From positions 1 through 20,171 of IMG/VR virus record IMGVR_UViG_3300036406_000738: a stretch of 20,171 bases of DNA, one strand, 5' to 3'. Origin of the DNA: a virus. Below are positions 13,559-20,171 of this stretch, one piece after another. The notes beneath the pieces are model-generated. The model saw only the letters and a program-made list of their open reading frames with translations, was not told where the DNA came from and did no database searches. Position 1 is the first letter of the stretch; each line of letters starts with the position of its first letter. The position numbers and the translations under genes were made by a program.

Positions 13559-13583
13559 CTTTGCTATGTGCTCAGCTCTGCAG

Positions 13584-15497
13584 TTACGCGTTGATGTCGA
13601 TGATCTTGGAGAGAGCACCAGCCTGGCGCACGTCGAAGTCAAAGAAACGGTTAACGTGCAGCACAATCTGCGCCGTGCCTGCTGCGCTGTACGGGTCAAC
13701 CAAGAGGTCGATACCGCCGAAGTAGGCGAGGATGCAGCCCTGTTGGAAGTTACCGAACAACATCTGACCGACTCCCGAAGATGCGTCCGTGAGGTACGGA
13801 GTAGCTACAGCCGGGTAGCCGTTAAACGTGTTCGTGCCGAGGTCGTACAGGGCAGAAACCGATGCCACCTGCGCGATGTTCTTTGCGAACTTGTAAGCCG
13901 ACGGGCTCATCACGTAGCGGGCTGCTGCGAGGTTGCCGCCAGCTGCAAGCACTGCAGCTTCCATAGCCACTGCAATTGCCGACGTCAAGGTCGTCGTGCC
14001 GTCCGTCGACTGGTTGTTGATGCTGGCACCGTCCAACGTGTCGAATGCCGTCGTGTCGATGATGGCGTTCATTGCTGCCTGCAGCTCCTGTGCGATGACC
14101 ATGTCGACTGCTGCGCCGCCTTGGAGGAGGAGCTGCTTCGAGTAGGTCGTCTTTGCAGATGCGCGCTGCGGAGAGAGCGTGAGCTCGTCCATCTCGAGGG
14201 CGGATGCTGCGTTAGCGTCGACTTCGCCCTCAAGCGTACCGACGGCCTTCACAGAAACCCGCGGGAACTTCAGGTTGCCCGTCATGCCCTGCAGGGTCGT
14301 CGTGCCCAACAGCTCGATGACAGAGGGAGCGCGCAGAGCTTCGATAGCCCCTGGCACGTTCGTAGCTACAAAGCCGTTGCCGTCGCCGCTGTCGGCTTGG
14401 AAGTTGTCCGCAGCGCCTGCGCGGAAGAGGGCCTTCGACGGGATAGCCACCTGGCCGACCGACTGCAAGCCTTGAGCCCGCATCTCGCGCTGTGCCTCCT
14501 GTGCCCACTCCGCCTCGGCGCCCTCCAAAGAGCGGCCGTTGGCTGCCTGCATTACGGCACGGCTCAAAGAGAAACGCCCATGCACGCGCTCGATTTCGCG
14601 CTGCTCGCTCTTGCCTACGGCCTCGCCGCCAGCCATCCGGGCCACCATCGTCTCATGGTCTGCGCGGTGCTTGATCTTCTTGTCTAAAGCTTCGACTTCG
14701 CCGACGAGCCACGCTGCGCGCTGCTCTTCTGCATCCGTCATCAAACGACCGTCACGGTCGGTTCCTTCGACGAGGGCGACGTGCTCCTCGTAGTGCTTGG
14801 CGCGGAGCGCCTTCAACTCGTTCAAGTTCATGGTGTGGGTGGGTTTATTGGGTGCTAATTTATGCACTGGTGAGATAGGGGTATTTCGTACTTCGGGCTC
14901 GGCCTGCGCAGCCTCCACAGGTGCGTCGATGGCCTCGAGGATTTCTTCGACCACCTCGTCCTCCGGGCCGGCCGCCTTAGCGCGGGCCGCCACCGTCGTC
15001 GTGGGGTAGGCCGGGTAGGTCACCGGGCTGACGTCAAGCAAAGCGCCCATCCGGGTGATGGTGCGCAGGTTCGCTTTGCGGTCCCAGTCCTCATCCGCAA
15101 TCGTGAATGCGAAGGAGCTCTGCGAGATGTCGCCGCGCTTGATGAGCTTGTACAGGTCCCGGCCCTCGGTGGTGTCTGCCAGCCGCGCGGTGTAGCGCAG
15201 GCCGGTGTCGTCCACCTCGAGGTCGAGGGTGCCGTTCGTGGTCCGCGCCAGCGGCACGCCGGTGTGGTTGATGAGCAGCCGCACGTCGTCCTGCATCACG
15301 CCCTCGAATGCTCCGCGGGCAATCCGCTCCTTGAAGTAGCCGATGTCGGTGATGTCGTCAAAGACGGCCGCGTAGCCGCTGACGGTGAGGGTGTCGTCGG
15401 AGGCGGCACGCACCTCGCTGACGCGCAGCTCCACCGCCTCGCCGTACTGCGAGCGCACCTGCTCGGGCGCCTCAGGCGTTGTCGTTGTCTGTGTCAT
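13584..15497 (-). CDS. prohead protease fused to HK97-fold major capsid protein
   Basis: A single 637-residue frame starts at ATG 15497, 26 bases inside the portal end. Residues about 18-175 match the HK97 prohead protease (S78 family): LTVSGYAAVFDD (37-48), LLINH with H78, and GDISQSSFAF with the likely catalytic S128. An Ala/Glu/Pro linker runs to about 220. MNLNELKALRAKHYEEH (223 onward) starts a coiled delta-type region to about 300, and residues from about 340 form the HK97-fold capsid (GNGFVATNVP, VIELLGTTT, LKFPRVS, then FGNFQQGCILAYFGGI and a final VRQAGALSKIIDINA). M223 (position 14831) could serve as an internal start for free capsid protein. Most HK97-type phages keep the two as separate genes. 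Confidence 0.88.
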   Translation of the reverse strand: MTQTTTTPEAPEQVRSQYGEAVELRVSEVRAASDDTLTVSGYAAVFDDITDIGYFKERIARGAFEGVMQDDVRLLINHTGVPLARTTNGTLDLEVDDTGLRYTARLADTTEGRDLYKLIKRGDISQSSFAFTIADEDWDRKANLRTITRMGALLDVSPVTYPAYPTTTVAARAKAAGPEDEVVEEILEAIDAPVEAAQAEPEVRNTPISPVHKLAPNKPTHTMNLNELKALRAKHYEEHVALVEGTDRDGRLMTDAEEQRAAWLVGEVEALDKKIKHRADHETMVARMAGGEAVGKSEQREIERVHGRFSLSRAVMQAANGRSLEGAEAEWAQEAQREMRAQGLQSVGQVAIPSKALFRAGAADNFQADSGDGNGFVATNVPGAIEALRAPSVIELLGTTTLQGMTGNLKFPRVSVKAVGTLEGEVDANAASALEMDELTLSPQRASAKTTYSKQLLLQGGAAVDMVIAQELQAAMNAIIDTTAFDTLDGASINNQSTDGTTTLTSAIAVAMEAAVLAAGGNLAAARYVMSPSAYKFAKNIAQVASVSALYDLGTNTFNGYPAVATPYLTDASSGVGQMLFGNFQQGCILAYFGGIDLLVDPYSAAGTAQIVLHVNRFFDFDVRQAGALSKIIDINA

Positions 15498-16725
15498 TGT
15501 TTCCGTTGTGTTCTTGCGTTTCCATGCCGCTCGATTCGCTGCTTTCGTGGGCGAGCTTTTCGCTGTACTGGCCGAAGTACTCGAGCGCAATCTGGTTGAC
15601 TTGCACCGTGTGCACGTCGCCGCCGGTCACCGGGTTCATATCCTCCTTCATACGCACCTCGTTGATGGAGACCACGCCGGCCTGCAGCATCTGGGTGTAG
15701 AAGTTCGCGCGGGCCGCCATGTCGCCGCGGTACAGGTCGGTCATGTCGTGGCGGCTGTAGATCTGCGGGCGCTGAAAGGACTGAATCAGCTTGCGGTCTA
15801 CCTCCTGCTGCAGCCGTACCGCCCATGGCGTGATGGTGTGGCGAGCGAATTGGATGCTCTGCTGCTCGACGTTGTTGAAGGTCGACTGGCCCGGCACCTG
15901 CACGAGGTCGGGCGGCACACTGAAGATGCGGCAGATTTCCTCTGCTTGGAACTTGCGCGTTTCGATGAACTGCGCCTCGTCGGGCGGGATGGTCAGCGCC
16001 TGGTACTTCATGCCGTACGACAGCAGCTTCACGCCCGCGTCGCTGCTCTCCTTCCATGACTTCGCAAGCTGGGCGAGCTGCTCCGCCTTCATCGGCTGCT
16101 CGGGAGCGAGGATGCCAGTAGGCCGTGCACCGTTGCCGAAGTATTCGGCGCCGTAGTCCTGCACCGCCTTGGCCAGGCCGAGGTTCTCCCGGTGCATGCG
16201 CAGCGGGCTCATGCGTCCGTGGTTCGCAAGCTCGAGCATGTTCTCCGGGCGCACGATGCCCAGGTCTTTTACGACGTACACTTTCTCCCCTGCGATGATT
16301 TTGGGCTCGACGTCGTAGTAGTGGAGGATGTCGAGCTGGGTGGCGTCGCCGCGGTTGTCCCGGGTGATCATGGCGTAGCCCACGCCGTACATGAGCGCCT
16401 GGGTGTAGAGCGCCTCCCAGAACTCGTACGCGGTCTGGTAGCCGTTGGGCTCGTACCGGCACAGGTCAAATGCCGGATGACTCTCCGCCAAGGTCACCTC
16501 GCGCCCGCTGCGTTGGTAGATGTTGAGGGCGAGTGACGCACAGGTGGAAGAGATACGGTAGATGCACGCGTAGACGGTCGAGAGCGCAAGGGCGCCCTGC
16601 TCGGTGACGGTGACGCCCGATCCGGTGTTCATGAAGACGCCCAGCTCACGCGCGATGGTGGCGCTGTCGAACTTGCCCACACGGGCCCGCTTTTGGATGC
16701 CGAGGCGCTCGAGGATAGTAGCCAT
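15472..16725 (-). CDS. portal protein (HK97 family)
   Basis: The start is ATG at 16725 (TTG at 16734 is possible), giving 417 residues. It has the HK97-type portal pattern: VYACIYRISSTCASLALNIY near 51-70, an AYEFWEALYTQALMYGVGY segment near 99-117, LDILHYYDVEPKI, RMHRENLGL, then QAEEICRIFSVPPDLV near 280-295 and NNVEQQSIQFARHTITPW. The dodecameric portal is the DNA gate at one head vertex and docks the terminase. It follows the large terminase by 15 bases. The C-terminus is Asn/Asp/Glu-rich and overlaps the protease-capsid start. Confidence 0.92.
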   Translation of the reverse strand: MATILERLGIQKRARVGKFDSATIARELGVFMNTGSGVTVTEQGALALSTVYACIYRISSTCASLALNIYQRSGREVTLAESHPAFDLCRYEPNGYQTAYEFWEALYTQALMYGVGYAMITRDNRGDATQLDILHYYDVEPKIIAGEKVYVVKDLGIVRPENMLELANHGRMSPLRMHRENLGLAKAVQDYGAEYFGNGARPTGILAPEQPMKAEQLAQLAKSWKESSDAGVKLLSYGMKYQALTIPPDEAQFIETRKFQAEEICRIFSVPPDLVQVPGQSTFNNVEQQSIQFARHTITPWAVRLQQEVDRKLIQSFQRPQIYSRHDMTDLYRGDMAARANFYTQMLQAGVVSINEVRMKEDMNPVTGGDVHTVQVNQIALEYFGQYSEKLAHESSESSGMETQEHNGNNDTDNDNA

Positions 16726-16740
16726 GTGCGCCAAAAGTAC

Positions 16741-18291
16741 TCAAAGCGAAATAACGCCCCAGAACTCCTCGCCGCTGCCGCTCGTGCGGAAATGGCTGTA
16801 CTCGTTCATGGCGATGATGGAGGCAATGATGCCGTCTACCTTCTTGGTCTCGCTGCGCTCCTTGGTCACCCGCTTGTTCTCATTAACGTCGGTGTACACC
16901 ACCGCGCATCCCATCTGCCACCGCAGCACCTCGTTGCCGCCGTGCACGATGTTGCCCTGCATCACCTGCATCTCAAATTCCTTGGTGGGGCCGTTCATGG
17001 TGGTGATGTTCTGCGCCATTGGGCGCATGTCGACGTCTTCGCTGATGAGCTCGCTCACGATGTAGGTGCTGAAGCGCGGGTCGTATCCGATGGAGCGCAG
17101 GTCGTACTTGCCGGCCGCCTCGAGGATGTGCTCCTTCACGATGCGGAAGTCGGTGACGTTGCCGGGCGTCACGGTGATGTGGCCCTCTTTGGCGTAGCGC
17201 ATGTAGTCGATGCCCGCGCTCAGCTTCTTGCTTTCGGCTTTGTCTTGGTTGACGAACTGGTGAACCTTGAGGTAGAAGCAGTCGGCCTCGTCGTCGCGGA
17301 ACAAGAGCGCAAACGCCGTGAGGTCGGTGGTGGATGCCAGGTCGAGGCCGCCCCAGCAAGGCAGCCCGCGCAGCACCTCGTCGGGCGGGAGTGGGTCGGC
17401 ACCGCGCATAAAGATGTCGTCGGGGATCCACGCGGTCTCGGCCGTCGTCCACACGTTGAGGTTGAGCCGCAGGAACGTGTTGAGGTAGCTGGGTACGTTC
17501 TTGGCCTTCTGCACCTCCTGCTCGAAGTACTCTTTCCGGCAGATGCTGCCGTAGCCCGGGTTCGCTTTCTGCCAGGTCTCCTCCTGTGTCCAGTCGTCGT
17601 CCGGCTCCGCGCCGTACAGCACCGGCAGGAACGTCTCGTCCACCAGGGTGCCGGCCTTCACCTGGCGGGCGTACTCGTGCACCTCCCAGCAGATGGAGTT
17701 CCGGTCGTGGCCCGCTGTGGTGAGGGCGATGATGAGAGGCTGGGTGCGGGCTCCGGTCGACGTGACGAGTACATCCCACAGGTCGCGGTTCGGCTGGGTG
17801 TGGAGCTCGTCGAAGATTACCGCATGGCAGTTGAAGCCGTGCTTGGTGGAGGCCTCGGCGCTGATGGACTTGTAGAAGCTCGACTTGTACTCCACAGAGT
17901 TGCGCAGCACCTTGCACCGCTTCCGCAGCTCGGGGTTGTTGTGGATCATCTCCTGCGCCACACTGAAGACGATGTTGGCCTGCTGCCTGTCCCCAGCAGC
18001 CGAGATAACCTCGGCACCTGGCTCGCCGTCGCTGAACAGCATGTACAGTGCGATGGCTGCCGAGAGGTTCGACTTGCCGTTCTTCCGGGGGATTTCGACG
18101 TAGCAGGTGCGGTACTTGCGCCGGCCGTCGGGCCGCTTCCACCCAAACAGCGGGCGGATGATGTCGTCCTTCTGCCAGGGCTCGAGCAGGAACGGCTTGC
18201 CGCCGAGCTCGCCCTTGACGTGGGTGCAGAAGCGCTCGATGAAGTTCACCGCACGATCTGCGGCGGCTGCATCGTAGTGGTAGTCGGTCAC
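16741..18291 (-). CDS. terL: terminase large subunit
   Basis: The 516-residue protein shows both terminase domains. The ATPase has the Walker A motif PRKNGKS at 68-74 and Walker B AVIFDELH with D161 and E162. The nuclease has GGLDLAST with D317, then D404 and a C-terminal VDGIIASI with D486 as metal-ligand candidates. It belongs to the HK97-like Terminase_1 group. The enzyme cuts concatemeric DNA and pumps it into the prohead through the portal. It overlaps the small subunit by ATGA. No intein or intron interrupts it. Confidence 0.95.
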   Translation of the reverse strand: MTDYHYDAAAADRAVNFIERFCTHVKGELGGKPFLLEPWQKDDIIRPLFGWKRPDGRRKYRTCYVEIPRKNGKSNLSAAIALYMLFSDGEPGAEVISAAGDRQQANIVFSVAQEMIHNNPELRKRCKVLRNSVEYKSSFYKSISAEASTKHGFNCHAVIFDELHTQPNRDLWDVLVTSTGARTQPLIIALTTAGHDRNSICWEVHEYARQVKAGTLVDETFLPVLYGAEPDDDWTQEETWQKANPGYGSICRKEYFEQEVQKAKNVPSYLNTFLRLNLNVWTTAETAWIPDDIFMRGADPLPPDEVLRGLPCWGGLDLASTTDLTAFALLFRDDEADCFYLKVHQFVNQDKAESKKLSAGIDYMRYAKEGHITVTPGNVTDFRIVKEHILEAAGKYDLRSIGYDPRFSTYIVSELISEDVDMRPMAQNITTMNGPTKEFEMQVMQGNIVHGGNEVLRWQMGCAVVYTDVNENKRVTKERSETKKVDGIIASIIAMNEYSHFRTSGSGEEFWGVISL

Positions 18292-18611
18292 CCGAAGTAG
18301 GTCTCCACGTCGGTCTCTTTGTCCTCCACGCCTTTCGCTTTCTGCTCAATCTTTGCAATCAAGGCTTGCTTGCGTAGGCGGGCCTCCTTGAGCTGCTGCC
18401 ACTCTGGGCGGGCTCGGTTGTAAATGTCCCCACTGTTGCCGACGACCGCGTAGCAGGTGCCGTTTTCGTTCACGTAATCCTGAAGCGTTTCTTCCTCAAT
18501 CTCGACGCAAGCCAGTGTCCAAATGAGCGCCTCAATGCCGGGCGTGATTTCGGTCGATGCGCCATACTCCTGCAGCCGCTTTTCAAACCGCTCCTTTTGC
18601 TTGCCGTTCAT
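18288..18611 (-). CDS. probable terminase small subunit (P27-like)
   Basis: The 107-residue protein lies directly before the large terminase, overlapping by ATGA. It has an N-terminal basic helix (MNGKQKERFEKRL), a helical core with IEALIWTLACVEIEEETLQD, and a YVNENGTCYAVVGNSGDIY turn followed by PEWQQLKEARLRKQ and a charged end. The G-T-Y, G-D-Y/I-Y and PE-W pattern recalls the P27-type small subunit, which binds DNA at the packaging site. An AGGAG at 18616-18620 lies 4 bases before the ATG; it is inside the end of the upstream GIY-YIG gene. Assignment is from position and pattern, not a strong motif. Confidence 0.65.
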   Translation of the reverse strand: MNGKQKERFEKRLQEYGASTEITPGIEALIWTLACVEIEEETLQDYVNENGTCYAVVGNSGDIYNRARPEWQQLKEARLRKQALIAKIEQKAKGVEDKETDVETYFG

Positions 18612-19470
18612 GGTACTCCTGTTTGGTCAAAGGTAGGATAGTGAGGTCGTGTCGTACATAGCGGCCGTCTTGTGTCAAGTTTTTGCGTAGTCCTTTGCGG
18701 CATACAGCATGCGCTCTGGCTGCGGCTTTTGTACTGTGATATAACAGCTCACTGCCATCGGTTTGAATGACCAGCACAGGGTTGCGTACCAAGGCCGGGC
18801 GCTCCCATTTTACCATTGGCTTGCGCACCTTGTAGCGCATGGCCGCCGCTTCTTCATCTGACTTATAGCCACGCTGCAAAGCCTTGCCCAAATAAGTCCA
18901 CCCAAATATGCTGTTGTCGGTCAGTTCCTTGTAAGTGCTCCACCAGCGGCCGTTGTAATAGACCTTCAACTCACAATATCTCGGGCCTTTCCATTTTGGC
19001 TGTTTGGCTTCTTCGCGTTGAATGAGCTCGGCGTGCTTGCGCAACTCAATGTCTTCGTCGCTTGTGCATCCTTGCGCCATGTACTTTCTGACGCTTGCAA
19101 TGCTGTACTTGCTTGATGCCGCCGCATCCACCAAGCTCGCTCGCACGCAACCGTTCCAGTGCATGCGTTGTGCGTTCCATCCGCCCGGGTTGTGATCAAC
19201 TTCCTTCTTGATGTTCATGCACCGCTGGTCATCAATTACCGCGTCTATATGTTGCTGCTCAACCGTACGTAGTTCCTGCTTCATGCAGGTTGCCACTATC
19301 TTGAAGTTGAAGTCCTGGTACTTGTCAAAGACAGCTTGCATCTTGACGTTGTGGTGCCGCCTTCTTTCAAGCGTGCCTCGGTGTACCGACCGTCTTTTCT
19401 CAATGGCTACAGAGCTTCCAACGTAGAAATACGGGCCTATCTCAATCCTATAAATGCCGCAAGTGCTCAT
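18583..19470 (-). CDS. GIY-YIG homing endonuclease with HTH/NUMOD-like modules
   Basis: The 295-residue protein begins with a GIY-YIG nuclease domain: GIY at 5-7, YVGSS at 16-20, R26 and H30, E71 and N86, the expected catalytic set (Y7, Y16, R26, H30, E71). Two similar modules follow: a helix-turn-helix with YSIASVRKYMAQGCTSDEDI, and RWWSTYKELTD with LGKALQRGYKSDEEA. The end (HSTKAAARAHAVCRKGLRKNL) resembles NUMOD1. Such DNA-binding repeats belong to free-standing phage homing endonucleases, which cut related phage genomes to spread their own gene. It is AT-richer than its neighbours (28 of 60 G or C from 19261) and overlaps the small terminase by 29 bases, consistent with insertion into the packaging operon. 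Confidence 0.88.
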   Translation of the reverse strand: MSTCGIYRIEIGPYFYVGSSVAIEKRRSVHRGTLERRRHHNVKMQAVFDKYQDFNFKIVATCMKQELRTVEQQHIDAVIDDQRCMNIKKEVDHNPGGWNAQRMHWNGCVRASLVDAAASSKYSIASVRKYMAQGCTSDEDIELRKHAELIQREEAKQPKWKGPRYCELKVYYNGRWWSTYKELTDNSIFGWTYLGKALQRGYKSDEEAAAMRYKVRKPMVKWERPALVRNPVLVIQTDGSELLYHSTKAAARAHAVCRKGLRKNLTQDGRYVRHDLTILPLTKQEYHERQAKGAV

Positions 19471-19584
19471 TTTAGTTTTGATTGTTTCTTCCGCTAAGGT
19501 ACAAGAAAAAGGCTCAGGTACTCACAATGTGAACTGGTCTAACGGCAGGGATGACATGGCGTTCCGAGGCATTTTCCGCACCCC

Positions 19585-19878
19585 CTATCCCCTCCGTGCA
19601 TGCGCTTCGTGGGCGGTCTTGATGCCATGGCACCGCCTGCATAGCGTCTGCCAATTGGCTGAGTCCCAGAACTCTCCACCGTCTGCGACTGCGATGATGT
19701 GGTCGACGAGCGTTCCGAGCTGGTCGCACCTAGTGCAGATGGGGTTGTTGCGCAGGTGTACTTCGCGGCCTCTGCGCCACTGCATCGACCAGTAGCGGGT
19801 GTCCTGCTGCACCGTCTCGAAGGGAATCTTCTCGCGGATCCATGGCGAGCGGCGCCGGCCTTTGGGTATGTACGCCAT
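19585..19878 (-). CDS. HNH endonuclease near the terminase genes
   Basis: With ATG at 19878 the protein has 97 residues. It shows a basic N-terminus and an HNH core: CTRC (48-51), VDHI (58-61, with D59 and H60), an N75 in the middle, and CRRCHGIK (80-87, with C80, C83, H84). The two CxxC pairs are a structural zinc site. HNH proteins beside terminase genes help DNA packaging and end cutting in several HK97-type phages; others are homing enzymes. Here the setting, two genes upstream of the small terminase, favours the packaging role. It overlaps the preceding stop by one base (TAATG). Confidence 0.85.
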   Translation of the reverse strand: MAYIPKGRRRSPWIREKIPFETVQQDTRYWSMQWRRGREVHLRNNPICTRCDQLGTLVDHIIAVADGGEFWDSANWQTLCRRCHGIKTAHEAHARRG

Positions 19879-20171
19879 TACTTGGGGCGGAATGGTGGGT
19901 GACCGGTAATCTCGTAGAGCCTGGGGAGCACCTTGGCCATGCGCCACTTGAAGATGTCCTCGTTTTTGTGGTCGCAATATGTGGTCAGCGCTTCAAGCCG
20001 CTTACTCCTCAGCTCCTCCAACTCCTCCCTCTCTTCCGGCAGGATGTCCCACTCGCTTGACACTGGCGAGAACTCCTGCACGCGCTTTGAGCACTCGTGC
20101 CCTTTCCACCAGCTCTGCCACCTTGTACGCTCTGTGGTGGAGCGCTCGCTGCATAACTGCATGAGCTCGTC
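19878..20171 (-). CDS. hypothetical protein, may continue past the right edge
   Basis: The frame ends with TAA at 19878 and is open to the window edge. ATG at 20162 is the first visible candidate start, giving 94 residues; but the three codons before it are also open (Asp-Glu-Leu), so the true start may lie outside. The protein is soluble and Glu-, Trp- and Arg-rich, with a likely helix around ILPEEREELEELRSKRLEAL and a C-terminal WRMAKVLPRLYEITGHPPF. I do not recognise a family. It is the gene before the HNH nuclease and overlaps its start by one base. Confidence 0.6.
   Translation of the reverse strand, partial: DELMQLCSERSTTERTRWQSWWKGHECSKRVQEFSPVSSEWDILPEEREELEELRSKRLEALTTYCDHKNEDIFKWRMAKVLPRLYEITGHPPFRPK

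Noticed and set aside
15494-16462. A 322-codon minus-strand frame inside the portal gene and a 461-codon one inside the large terminase (16973-18358)
   Set aside because: Both are Arg-, Ala- and His-rich alternative-frame shadows of genes with clear motifs.
16732-16739. TACTTTTG on the minus strand (a TAnnTTTG match) just before the portal gene
   Set aside because: There is no TTG element at 19-21 bases, and the transcript would start at or past the ATG; several such 8-base matches are expected by chance in the window.
16693-18300. A plus-strand open frame of 535 codons opposite the large terminase
   Set aside because: Same effect of codon bias in GC-rich genes; the terminase on the other strand has full Walker and nuclease motifs.
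18628-19501. AAGGTA on both sides of the GIY-YIG gene (18630-18635 and 19496-19501) as a target duplication
   Set aside because: Six bases are too few, the copy at 18630 lies inside the coding sequence, and homing genes of this class do not leave target duplications.
1-20171. CRISPR arrays, tRNA genes, insertion sequences, retron or reverse-transcriptase diversity systems
   Set aside because: I saw no regularly spaced direct repeats, tRNA-like cloverleaf, transposase or reverse transcriptase motif; the repeats at 4234-4677 are protein-coding.

Overview
This window is a block of late (structural and lysis) genes from a tailed bacteriophage with a long, non-contractile tail. Every supported gene lies on the minus strand, so the genome is read here from the right edge to the left. 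The order is classic for HK97-like siphoviruses: packaging, portal, protease and capsid, neck, tail terminator, tail tube, tail chaperones, tape measure, tail tip, fibres, lysis. No sheath gene, integrase, tRNA, CRISPR array or replication gene is visible.

The host is probably a member of the Bacteroidota, with fairly high GC. Three things point that way: a promoter near the left edge matching the Bacteroidota form (TTG, 19 bases, then TAnnTTTG); few strong Shine-Dalgarno sites and an A-rich leader before the left-edge gene; and tail proteins (tape measure C-terminus, 837-residue tail protein N-terminus, small basic protein) that resemble those of phages of Bacteroidota from memory. No database search was possible.

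Layout from right to left. Positions 20171-18288 hold a short hypothetical protein, an HNH nuclease, a GIY-YIG homing endonuclease of lower GC, and a probable small terminase. Positions 18291-13584 hold the large terminase, the portal, and a single 637-residue gene fusing the prohead protease to the major capsid protein; a terminator hairpin follows at 13534-13558. Positions 13520-11107 hold the neck: connector, head-tail adaptor, HK97 gp10-like protein, a tail terminator with an unusual beta-rich appendage domain, and a small protein. Positions 11107-7626 hold the tail tube, a pair of tail assembly chaperones joined by a predicted -1 ribosomal frameshift at a run of nine A residues, and the tape measure. 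Positions 7626-2648 hold a large tail-tip protein, a fibre with 51-residue repeats, and an AT-rich LamG-like receptor-binding protein. Positions 2651-360 hold small proteins, an M15 peptidase lysin, a metallophosphoesterase and two small membrane proteins that may act in lysis. A strong terminator at 292-324 closes the unit. A new transcript then starts from its own promoter and runs off the left edge.

The genes are packed into one polycistron. At least eight junctions are 4-base ATGA or GTGA overlaps, a sign of translational coupling. The most notable points are the frameshift signal, the protease-capsid fusion, the appendage domain on the tail terminator, the two nuclease genes in the packaging region, and the promoter-terminator boundary at the left.
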